A DNA stretch of 64,000 nt, taken from positions 124,001 to 188,000 of the forward strand of contig UBNV01000013.1 in NCBI GenBank assembly GCA_900466945.1. The letters are read 5' to 3'. Positions 45,418 through 52,317 of the stretch are shown here, piece by piece. The first letter of the stretch is position 1. Every line of letters begins with the position of its first letter. Position numbers and translations under genes: made by a program. Origin of the DNA: Hyphomicrobiales bacterium. GTDB lineage: Bacteria > Pseudomonadota > Alphaproteobacteria > Rhizobiales > Rhizobiaceae. The notes beneath the pieces are model-generated. The model did no database searches and was not told where the DNA came from. It worked only from the letters and a program-made list of their open reading frames with translations.

Positions 45418-45930
45418 ATGACCAAGATCTGGAAAGAAACCGGTTTCGTCGACAGCGACATCTGGGTGACCGAGACCGAAGAGCGGACGGCGGGTGAGGG
45501 CGAAAAGGCTCTTCTCCCGCTCGAAGCCTTCCTCGAAGCCGTGGCAGATACCAATGACATCGGCCTCGGGGTGCTCGTCGCGCCGGCTGACGACGTGAAG
45601 AAGCTTGAGCCGCATCTCGACCGTATCGCTTTGATCGCTGTCGCCTTCCCGGCCTTCAATGATGGCCGTGGCTTCAGCCATGCAACGCTTCTGCGCGAAC
45701 GTCTGGCTTACACCGGCGAGCTCCGCGCCGTCGGCGACGTGCTGATCGATCAGGTGCCGCTGATGCTACGCACCGGCTTCGACAGCTTCGCCGTCACCAA
45801 TCCGGTGGCCCAGCGCAGGCTGGCTGAGAACTGTCTCACGGGCGTTGCCCAGCGTTACCAGCCGACCGCTCGGGAGTCCCAGGCAGTCGATGGTTTCAGC
45901 TGGCGTCGCCTTGGCTCCACCGGCGCCTGA
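45418..45930 (+). CDS. DUF934 family protein
   Basis: The 170-residue protein matches DUF934, which nearly always follows cysI in alpha- and betaproteobacteria. Recognisable parts are FPAFNDGRGFSHATLLRERL, GELRAVGDVLIDQVPLMLRTGFDSF and QRYQPT near the end. Its role in sulfite reduction is inferred from context only. The ATG at 45418 is 14 bases after cysI and matches the conserved start MTKIWKETGF. Confidence 0.9.
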   Translation: MTKIWKETGFVDSDIWVTETEERTAGEGEKALLPLEAFLEAVADTNDIGLGVLVAPADDVKKLEPHLDRIALIAVAFPAFNDGRGFSHATLLRERLAYTGELRAVGDVLIDQVPLMLRTGFDSFAVTNPVAQRRLAENCLTGVAQRYQPTARESQAVDGFSWRRLGSTGA

Positions 45931-45963
45931 GACTTGTAAAAATCGCTATGTGTGGGCGGCGAA

Positions 45964-45977
45964 TTGACCTCGGTCAA
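45964..45977. promoter_or_regulatory. TTGACC-GGTCAA palindrome ahead of fpr
   Basis: TTGACC and its reverse complement GGTCAA flank TC (TTGACCTCGGTCAA). It resembles CRP/FNR-superfamily half-sites with C in place of T, 124 bases before the fpr ATG. It may belong to fpr regulation; the binding protein is unknown. Confidence 0.35.
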
Positions 45978-46100
45978 GGATGCCGCCTTTGCCTTAATGG
46001 ATATCTCGGCTGCGAAATCTGCATGCCGGCTGAATTGTGGAATGGGACGGTCTGGATTATAGGCTCTTCCCAATCGCCAGAACGATAGGACCGACAGCCT

Positions 46101-46913
46101 ATGAATGCACCTGTGAAGACCGACAATGCCGAACTGATCGTGCCCGAAGGCGTATTCGCCGAGACGGTGCTGAGCGTCACGCATTACACCGACCATCTCT
46201 TCCGCTTCCGTATGACGCGTCCGGCCGGCTTCCGCTTCCGCTCGGGCGAATTCGCCATGATCGGCCTGATGGTCGAGGGAAAGCCGATCTACCGCGCCTA
46301 TTCGATCGCCAGCCCGTCCTGGGACGAAGAACTTGAATTCTTCTCGATCAAGGTTCCGAACGGCCCGCTCACCCAGCACCTGCAGCGCATCCAGCCGGGC
46401 GACAAGGTCCTGATGCGTAAGAAGCCGACTGGTACGCTGGTGCTCGACGCGTTGACGCCGGGCAAGCGCCTCTACATGTTCTCGACCGGCACCGGCATAG
46501 CTCCCTTTGCGAGCCTGATCCGCGATCCCGAGACCTATGAGAAGTTCGAGGAAGTCATCCTCACCCACACCTGCCGCGACGTCGCCGAGCTGAAATACGG
46601 CTTCGACCTCGTGGACGAAATCAAGAACCACGAATTCCTCGCCGAGCTCGTCGGCGACAAGCTCAAGCACTATGCGACGGTCACCCGCGAGGACTATCCC
46701 TTCAAGGGCCGCATTACCGATCTGATCGAGAACGGCAAGATGTTCACCGATCTCGGCGTGCCTCCGTTGGATCCCGCCATCGATCGCGGGATGATCTGCG
46801 GTTCAACGGCAATGCTCAAGGACACCAAGGCGCTCCTGGAAAAAGCTGGCCTGACCGAAGGCGCCAACAACAAGCCGGCCGAATTCGTCATCGAACGCGC
46901 CTTCGTCGGCTAA
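46101..46913 (+). CDS. fpr: Ferredoxin-NADP+ reductase
   Basis: Fpr exchanges electrons between NADPH and ferredoxin or flavodoxin. The 270-residue bacterial-type enzyme has the FAD-binding RAYSIASPSWDEELEFFSIKV (split here: RAYSIASP then EFFSIKVPNGPLT), the NADP-binding STGTGIAPFASLIRDPETYE region and ICGSTAMLKDTKALLEKAGL near the C-terminus. It follows the cysI cluster, separated by 170 bases with its own candidate promoter, and may feed electrons to CysI through ferredoxin. Confidence 0.95.
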   Translation: MNAPVKTDNAELIVPEGVFAETVLSVTHYTDHLFRFRMTRPAGFRFRSGEFAMIGLMVEGKPIYRAYSIASPSWDEELEFFSIKVPNGPLTQHLQRIQPGDKVLMRKKPTGTLVLDALTPGKRLYMFSTGTGIAPFASLIRDPETYEKFEEVILTHTCRDVAELKYGFDLVDEIKNHEFLAELVGDKLKHYATVTREDYPFKGRITDLIENGKMFTDLGVPPLDPAIDRGMICGSTAMLKDTKALLEKAGLTEGANNKPAEFVIERAFVG

Positions 46914-46933
46914 ACATTATCGCATTCTGGAAC

Positions 46934-46963
46934 AAAAAAGGGCGCCCACAGGCGCCCCTTTTT
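46934..46963. terminator. Bidirectional terminator between fpr and bmt
   Basis: GGGCGCC (46940-46946) and GGCGCCC (46951-46957) form a stem flanked by AAAAAA on the left and TTTTT on the right, so it has a U-tract in both directions. The two genes converge here. Confidence 0.85.
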
Positions 46964-46984
46964 CATTTTGCTCTCTGGCAGAAA

Positions 46985-48004
46985 TCAGTTGCCGCGGCGA
47001 CGCGGCCGGCGGCTGCTTTCCTGTGCGCCACTCTCGTCGGCGGTCTTGTTGCGCAGCGGGCCGATGCGATCGACGATCACGTCCAGCGTCGGGCGCGGAC
47101 CGGGCGTATAGTTGTCGAGCGCGTGGCGCATCGCAGCCAGATGGTCGCAGGACGTGCCACAGCAGCCGCCAATGATCTTCGCACCGGCATCACGAGCGAG
47201 GCGGGCATAATCCGCCATCAGCGGCGGCGTGCCAGAGTAGAAGATCTCGGTTCCGCGGAATTCCGGAATGCCGCAATTGCCCTTGACGATCACCACGGCC
47301 TCAGGGTCCGCTCCGGTCATGTCGAGCAGGCTCTGCAGGATGTCCGAGGCGCCGACGCCGCAATTTGCGCCGACGGCCAGCGGTCCGGAGCCGACATCGG
47401 GCGCCACGCCATGGATGTCCTTCGGATGCAGCCCCATCATGGTTTTGCCGGCCGTATCGAACGAGCCGGTAAAGGTGTAAGGCATGCCGACCTTGACGGC
47501 AGCTTCGGCAGCGGCTCGGATCTCATCCGGCGACGACATGGTCTCGATCCAGGCGACATCGGCCCCACCGGCCTTGAGGCCCTCCATCTGCTCGACGAAG
47601 GCCGCGACCGCATCCTCGTAAGACATGGCACCGAGCGGGATCAGCAACTCGCCGGTCGGACCGACGGAACCCGCGACGATCACCTTGCGGGGAGCCTTGT
47701 CGGCAACCGAGCGGGCGATTTCAGCGGCCTTCTTGTTTAGTTCATGCACCCGATCCTGGGCATGGTGCAGCTTCAGGCGATGGCGCGTGCCGCCGAAGGA
47801 ATTGGTGAGGATGATATCGGCACCGGCATCGACGAAATCCTGGTGGAGCTTGACGATCTTTTCCGGCTGCGCCTCATTCCACAGTTCCGGTGCTTCGCCG
47901 GCCTCGAGCCCTTGCGCGAAGAGATTGGTCCCGGTGGCGCCATCAGCGAGCAACACACCCTTTTCAGCCAGAAGTTCGGAAAGCGGATTGGACGGGGTTG
48001 CCAT
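46985..48004 (-). CDS. bmt: Betaine-homocysteine S-methyltransferase
   Basis: The enzyme uses glycine betaine to methylate homocysteine to methionine. The 339-residue zinc protein has LADGATGTNLFAQGLEAGEAP-like N-terminal sequence (LLADGATGTNLF), the zinc ligands NCGVG (about residue 222) and GGCCGTSCDH (about 290), all of the homocysteine methyltransferase family. The ATG at 48004 has AGAGGA upstream. Neighbouring choXWV imports choline, a betaine source. A terminator separates it from choV, and a palindromic operator overlaps its promoter region. Confidence 0.93.
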   Translation of the reverse strand: MATPSNPLSELLAEKGVLLADGATGTNLFAQGLEAGEAPELWNEAQPEKIVKLHQDFVDAGADIILTNSFGGTRHRLKLHHAQDRVHELNKKAAEIARSVADKAPRKVIVAGSVGPTGELLIPLGAMSYEDAVAAFVEQMEGLKAGGADVAWIETMSSPDEIRAAAEAAVKVGMPYTFTGSFDTAGKTMMGLHPKDIHGVAPDVGSGPLAVGANCGVGASDILQSLLDMTGADPEAVVIVKGNCGIPEFRGTEIFYSGTPPLMADYARLARDAGAKIIGGCCGTSCDHLAAMRHALDNYTPGPRPTLDVIVDRIGPLRNKTADESGAQESSRRPRRRGN

Positions 48005-48029
48005 GGCGGTTCCTCTCATTGTCATGCTG

Positions 48030-48055
48030 ACCATATAAAGAAGTCTTTATATGGT
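48030..48055. promoter_or_regulatory. 11-bp perfect inverted repeat upstream of bmt (candidate SahR/ArsR-type operator)
   Basis: ACCATATAAAG (48030-48040), a 4-base spacer AAGT, and CTTTATATGGT (48045-48055) are exact reverse complements. It lies 26-51 bases upstream of the bmt start. AT-rich palindromes around ATATAAAG/CTTTATAT are associated, as I recall, with ArsR-family regulators of methionine and S-adenosylhomocysteine recycling in Proteobacteria; the assignment is inference. Confidence 0.7.
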
Positions 48056-48072
48056 TTCAATCTCCAAAACGA

Positions 48073-48101
48073 CGACGGCCCCGCAAAGGGCGGGGCCGTC
48101 G
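48073..48101 (-). terminator. Terminator of the choXWV operon
   Basis: A perfect 12-bp GC stem (CGACGGCCCCGC at 48073-48084, GCGGGGCCGTCG at 48090-48101) with a 5-base loop is followed on the minus strand by TTTT. It lies 35 bases after the choV stop and isolates bmt transcription from choXWV. Confidence 0.8.
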
Positions 48102-48135
48102 AGCCGCATCTCCTTGGTCAGGAGCGGAGTGACCG

Positions 48136-49188
48136 CTACTCGGCAGCCAGTTTGTTGTCGTCGTGGCTCTTTGGCGTAACCATGGCAGAGATGATCTGCT
48201 GCAGGTCCGCGCGGCCGATCGGCATTCCGGCGTCGTCTGTGACGGTGATGCTCGACTGGCGGGCATCCGTCATGATGCGGGCGGCCGCTTCGAGCACTGT
48301 GCTGCCGGGGAGGGCGATACTGTCCCCCGCGCCTGTGGCTGGACCCATGATCGTGTCCAGGCGGATGACTCGGCCACGATTCACTTCCTTGACGAAGGCA
48401 GAAATATAGTCGTCCGCCGGCTGCAGCACGATCTCCTGGCCCGATCCCTGCTGGACAACTTCGCCATCTCGCAGGATCGCGATCCGGTCGCCGAGACGCA
48501 GCGCCTCGTCGAGGTCGTGGGTGATGAAGACGACAGTCTTCTTCAGTTCCTGCTGCAGATCGAGAAGCACGGTCTGCATGTCGACTCGGATCAAGGGATC
48601 GAGCGCCGAATAGGCTTCGTCCATCAGCAGGATGTCGGCATCGTTGGAGAGCGCTCGGGCTAGCCCCACACGCTGCTGCATGCCGCCCGAAAGCTGGTTT
48701 GGGTAATGGCTCTCAAAGCCGGAGAGACCGACACGGGCGATCCAGCGTCGCCCCGTTTCCTCGCTCTTTGCCCGCGGAATGCCTTGGATATCCAAACCGT
48801 AGATGGTGTTTTCCAGGACGGTGCGATGCGGCAGAAGAGCAAATTTCTGGAACACCATCGCCGTTTTGTGGCGACGGAATTCCCGCAGTTCCAGCGGGCT
48901 CATCCGACAGACATCGACGCCGTCATAGAGCACTTCGCCAGCGGTCGGTTCGATCAGGCGATTGATGTGCCGGATCAACGTCGACTTGCCGGACCCCGAC
49001 AGGCCCATGACGACGGTGATGCCGCCGCCCGGCATGTGGATGTTAATATCCTTCAGGCCGAGCACATGGCCATGCTTTTCATTAAGATCCGCCTTTGAGA
49101 GCCCGGATTTCACCTGGTCGATGAACGCCGTGCCGTTCGGGCCGAAGATCTTGTAGAGATTGCGGATGTCGATGTCGTGACTAGCCAT
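48136..49188 (-). CDS. choV: Choline ABC transporter ATP-binding protein
   Basis: ChoV powers high-affinity choline uptake. The 350-residue protein has Walker A GLSGSGKST, signature LSGGMQQRVGLARAL, Walker B DILLMDEAYSALDPLIR and a C-terminal regulatory region (about 270-340) resembling the CBS part of ProV/OpuAA-type ATPases. The ATG at 49188 overlaps the choW stop by 8 bases. Confidence 0.93.
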   Translation of the reverse strand: MASHDIDIRNLYKIFGPNGTAFIDQVKSGLSKADLNEKHGHVLGLKDINIHMPGGGITVVMGLSGSGKSTLIRHINRLIEPTAGEVLYDGVDVCRMSPLELREFRRHKTAMVFQKFALLPHRTVLENTIYGLDIQGIPRAKSEETGRRWIARVGLSGFESHYPNQLSGGMQQRVGLARALSNDADILLMDEAYSALDPLIRVDMQTVLLDLQQELKKTVVFITHDLDEALRLGDRIAILRDGEVVQQGSGQEIVLQPADDYISAFVKEVNRGRVIRLDTIMGPATGAGDSIALPGSTVLEAAARIMTDARQSSITVTDDAGMPIGRADLQQIISAMVTPKSHDDNKLAAE

Positions 49189-50095
49189 GGACCACCTCCG
49201 TATGGCGCTGAAGACGCTTGCCATAGGCCTGGCTGGCGCGGTCGAAGATGATGGCGATCGCAACGAGCGCGAAGCCGTTGAGAAAGCCAATTGTCAGGAA
49301 CTGGTTGGAAATCGCCTGCAGCACGTTCTTGCCGAGACCGCCAACGCCGATCATGGAGGCCACCACGACCATGGCGAGCGACATCATGATGGTCTGATTG
49401 ATGCCGGCCATGACGGTCGGCAGCGCCAGCGGGATCTGCACGTTCATCAGTTTCTGGCCCGGCGAGGACCCGAAGGCATCGGCTGCTTCCAGGACCTCCC
49501 GGTCGACGAGCCGGATGCCGAGATTGGTGAGGCGGATCATCGGCGGCACGGCATAGATCACGACCGCGATCACGCCTGGCACCTTGCCGATGCCGAAGAC
49601 CATGACGACGGGAATGAGATAGACGAAGCTCGGCAGCGTCTGCATCACGTCCAGGATCGGATTGACCAGAGACTGGGCACGATCAGAACGCGCCATCATG
49701 ATGCCGATCGGAATACCGATGACGATCGCGAGCAGTGTCGAGACGGTGACGATCGCGAGCGTGATCATCGTGTCTTCCCAGAGCCCGACGAACCCGATGA
49801 ACAGCATGCCGATGACGGTGATCGCGACGATCCGGATGTTGCGGCTCGTCAGATAGACGATGAGCACCATGACGGCCAGGAAGACGAACCAGGGGGTCGT
49901 GACGAACAATGCCTCGAGCCAGTTCAGGAACAACTGCAGCGGATGCGTCACGGCGTCGATCACGCTGCCATAGGCGCGCACGAAGCCCTTGAAACTGTCG
50001 TCGATACTCTTGCGCGCGACGCGCATGAGACCGTCGTCGATCTCCGGAAACGTGCACAGCAGTTCCGGCAGGTAATTGCATAAAGTCGAAGCCAT
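49181..50095 (-). CDS. choW: Choline ABC transporter permease
   Basis: The 304-residue inner-membrane protein has about six to seven hydrophobic segments and the ProW/OpuAB permease core (GIPIGIMMARSDRAQSLVNP, EAADAFGSSPGQKLMNVQIP). It resembles ProW but lacks the long N-terminal extension, as expected of ChoW. It lies 220 bases downstream of choX; a strong stem-loop occupies this gap. Confidence 0.94.
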   Translation of the reverse strand: MASTLCNYLPELLCTFPEIDDGLMRVARKSIDDSFKGFVRAYGSVIDAVTHPLQLFLNWLEALFVTTPWFVFLAVMVLIVYLTSRNIRIVAITVIGMLFIGFVGLWEDTMITLAIVTVSTLLAIVIGIPIGIMMARSDRAQSLVNPILDVMQTLPSFVYLIPVVMVFGIGKVPGVIAVVIYAVPPMIRLTNLGIRLVDREVLEAADAFGSSPGQKLMNVQIPLALPTVMAGINQTIMMSLAMVVVASMIGVGGLGKNVLQAISNQFLTIGFLNGFALVAIAIIFDRASQAYGKRLQRHTEVVHG

Positions 50096-50271
50096 CTCGT
50101 TCCCCTTATCGACCCCCGCAATTATGGCGCATGTCGCGCTGCGATGGGCCCTGACGGCGATGCCATGTTCCCGAGGTGAGAGGCTAATCGAGTTCCGAAA
50201 GGGACTTCATGCCGTCTGCGACGTCGGGAGTCGTATGAATGGCGGATGCGGCATGCCGCTTCGCAGAAAGC

Positions 50272-50293
50272 GCGGCGGGCGAAAGCCCGCCGC
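50272..50293 (-). terminator. GC stem with tetraloop between choX and choW (attenuator candidate)
   Basis: GCGGCGGGC (50272-50280), loop GAAA on plus (TTTC on minus) and GCCCGCCGC (50285-50293) form a perfect 9-bp stem 23 bases after the choX stop. The following minus-strand bases (GCTTTCTGC) are only partly T-rich, so partial termination or mRNA 3' protection of choX is likely. Such elements give binding proteins higher expression than permeases. Confidence 0.6.
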
Positions 50294-50315
50294 ATGGTCG
50301 CAAGCAAGGCTCGGC

Positions 50316-51314
50316 TCAGAGAGCGGCCTTGACCTTCTCGGCAACCTCGGGAGCGACCCAGGTGGTCCACATGTCCGGATAGGTTTCGAGGAAGTGCTTG
50401 GCGCCGTCTTCGTTGGTGCCCTGGTTTTCTTCCATCCAGGCGAGAACCTTGCCGACCGTCGCGTTGTCCCACTTGCGGGTCTTAACGTAGTCCATGGCAA
50501 CGCCAGCCTTTTCAGCAAAGCCCTTGGTCACCACGGTGTAGACGTCGGAGACCGGATAGGCGTTTACCTTCGGATCCGGGCAGTCCGGAACGGCGGTGCA
50601 CGCATCCCAGGAAGCCTTGTCATGCTCGACGCCGAAAGAGAGCTTGACCATCTCGTACTTGCCGAGGATCGCGGTCGGAGCCCAGTAGTAGCCGAGCCAG
50701 CCCTTCTTGTTCTCGAAGGCATTGGCGATCGAGCCGTCGAGGCCGGCAGCCGAGCCAGTATCGATCAGTTCGAAGCCCTTTTCCTTTGCGCCGATCGCGC
50801 GATAGAGGTTGGCGGTCGAGACCTGGCAGTTCCAGCCTGACGGGCAGTTCGTCACGGCAGCCTTGGTCGGATCTTCTGGCGCCGGGAAGAGTTCCGGATG
50901 CTTCAAAGCGTCTTCGACGGTCTTGATGTCAGGATTGGCATCGGCGATGAACTTCGGGATCCACCAGCCTTCGACGCCGCCGTCGGAGAGCAGCGGAGCC
51001 GCCTGGATCAGGCGACCGTCGGCGATAGCTTCGTCGAGGGCGGTGCGCACGGCATTGACCCAGAATTCCGGAGCCATGTCCGGCTGGCCCTTTTCGTTCA
51101 TCGAAGCGAATGTCGGCATGGTGTCACCGGTGACCACGGTCACGGCACAGCCATAGCCGCTTTCCAGGATGATCTTGTCGACATAGGCAGCGACCCCGGC
51201 CGAGGCCCAGTTCATTTCTGCGATGGAGACATCGCCGCATTCGGCAGCCTGGGCGGACCCGGCAACTGCGTACAGACCCGCGGCGAGAAGTGTGGAAGCG
51301 AGGAGCTTCTTCAT
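50316..51314 (-). CDS. choX: Choline-binding periplasmic protein
   Basis: ChoX captures choline (and acetylcholine) in the periplasm for ChoWV. The 332-residue protein begins with a Sec signal peptide (MKKLLASTLLAAGLYAVAGS, cleavage after AQA near residue 23) followed by an OpuAC-type binding fold rich in Trp residues. The ATG at 51314 has GGGAGG upstream; the frame is open further but the signal peptide starts here. It is the first gene of choXWV. Confidence 0.93.
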   Translation of the reverse strand: MKKLLASTLLAAGLYAVAGSAQAAECGDVSIAEMNWASAGVAAYVDKIILESGYGCAVTVVTGDTMPTFASMNEKGQPDMAPEFWVNAVRTALDEAIADGRLIQAAPLLSDGGVEGWWIPKFIADANPDIKTVEDALKHPELFPAPEDPTKAAVTNCPSGWNCQVSTANLYRAIGAKEKGFELIDTGSAAGLDGSIANAFENKKGWLGYYWAPTAILGKYEMVKLSFGVEHDKASWDACTAVPDCPDPKVNAYPVSDVYTVVTKGFAEKAGVAMDYVKTRKWDNATVGKVLAWMEENQGTNEDGAKHFLETYPDMWTTWVAPEVAEKVKAAL

Positions 51315-51754
51315 GGAGTTAAGACCTCCCAGTCTTAATGTGCAGCGTTCATCGGGAAGGGCAGAGGCGGATACTGCGGACCGCTCTGCCAATTGTGTCT
51401 TCACTGTGGATGGGCGGCCAGAACGCGTCGAACCGGTGCGACATCCAGCGGACCGGGTCTTGTCATGGAGAGCGATATGCCCTGTCGACCGCGTGTCACG
51501 ATCAACAGCCTACGTCTTTGGTATCGAAAATCAACCTCCCGAACGGAGAGCATGTTCCGAGGGCGCGTACACCAAGTCATTGGTGCGACTGATTTTGCCG
51601 CATTTTGGCTGTTAGGTGAGGTCAGGTCGCTCAAGAGACGGGCAGTTGAATTCGCCACAACACAGTGGGGGAGGTTTGCCGTCCCGCATGAGACCTCAAA
51701 TGTCCCAGATGCGGCAATTTTGACAGCATGCGGCCGGCTCAGTAGACGCAAAAA
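51315..51754. other. Non-coding stretch upstream of choX
   Basis: This region must contain the choX promoter (minus strand). I see no convincing gene on either strand: the open frames have poor codon patterns and no ribosome binding sites. A TTGACA at 51720-51725 on plus may be the -35 of the small RNA candidate that follows. Confidence 0.5.
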
Positions 51755-51885
51755 AATAATAAAAAAATGTCTCGCAAGGGTGCCGCTAACGATGCGGTAA
51801 CGCTTGTACCGATAAATGGACCGGCCGACGGGTAACCGTCGGTTGCGCCCCGGATCGAGTATTGCGTCCCGGGGCGTTTTCTTTT
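51755..51885 (+). ncRNA. Candidate Hfq-type small RNA
   Basis: TTGACA (51720-51725) with a weak -10 (TAGACG at 51743-51748) would start a transcript near 51755. The transcript would have an A-rich single-stranded 5' part (AAAATAATAAAAAAATG region), a small CCGC/GCGG hairpin (51783-51797), a perfect CCGACGG/CCGTCGG hairpin with GUAA tetraloop (51825-51842) and an intrinsic terminator. No coding frame fits. The exact 5' end is inferred; it could instead be the 3' end of a longer transcript. Confidence 0.5.
51846..51885 (+). terminator. Rho-independent terminator of the small RNA candidate
   Basis: CGCCCCGG (51846-51853) and CCGGGGCG (51869-51876) form an 8-bp stem followed by TTTTCTTTT. No annotated plus-strand gene precedes it, which is why a small RNA is proposed. 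The minus strand lacks a T-tract. Confidence 0.8.
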
Positions 51886-51950
51886 GGTGGCATTGGTCGT
51901 CGGTCAAAGTGCCGCATTTGGCAATCGCCCGTGCAGCGAGCGTATCCCGA

Positions 51951-52079
51951 TCAGGCCTTCTTCAAGCCGACAGTGATGCGCGGATCGCGCACTTCCCAGC
52001 GGGCAATCGGGTTGCGCTGCGGCGCCCGGCCGTTCCAGGCTATGGCAAGACTATTGCGGTTCTGCAGGATGTAGAGCAT
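51951..52079 (-). CDS. 42-residue uncharacterised small protein
   Basis: The frame encodes 42 residues starting MLYILQNRNSLAIAWNGRAP and ending TVGLKKA. An AGGAAA ribosome binding site sits 8 bases before the ATG, and codons follow the GC3-rich local pattern. It is rich in Arg/Asn and has two Trp; no signal peptide or membrane segment. I do not recognise the family. It lies divergent to cobQ, in the gap between choX and cobQ, just downstream of the small RNA terminator on the opposite strand. Confidence 0.6.
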   Translation of the reverse strand: MLYILQNRNSLAIAWNGRAPQRNPIARWEVRDPRITVGLKKA

Positions 52080-52317
52080 GGGTGTTTCCTAGATTGCCGC
52101 GCCTCTTCGAGCGCTGGTTTCGAGGCGCAGATAATCATTCCTCTGCCCGCGCACCAGAGCGCAAACCGTCACCGTGTGTCGCAAATGGCAAACCGGCGGA
52201 GAAAAGCCCGCGACAGGCTGCCGCAGTGTCGCATTTGCGGTAACCTTCGTGGCGAGATCGCGGCAAAACCTTGCAAAACAGGCGTCAGGCGCCGCGGCGG
52301 AAACAGGACAGGATGCG

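Noticed and set aside
51393..51800. 135-codon plus-strand open frame upstream of the small RNA terminator
   Set aside because: It lacks a ribosome binding site, codon bias and recognisable sequence; it ends before the hairpins and starts inside the choX leader.
52080..52317. Cobalamin riboswitch before cobQ
   Set aside because: I could not find the conserved B12-box or the expected core arrangement in this 238-base leader. A covariance-model search would settle it.
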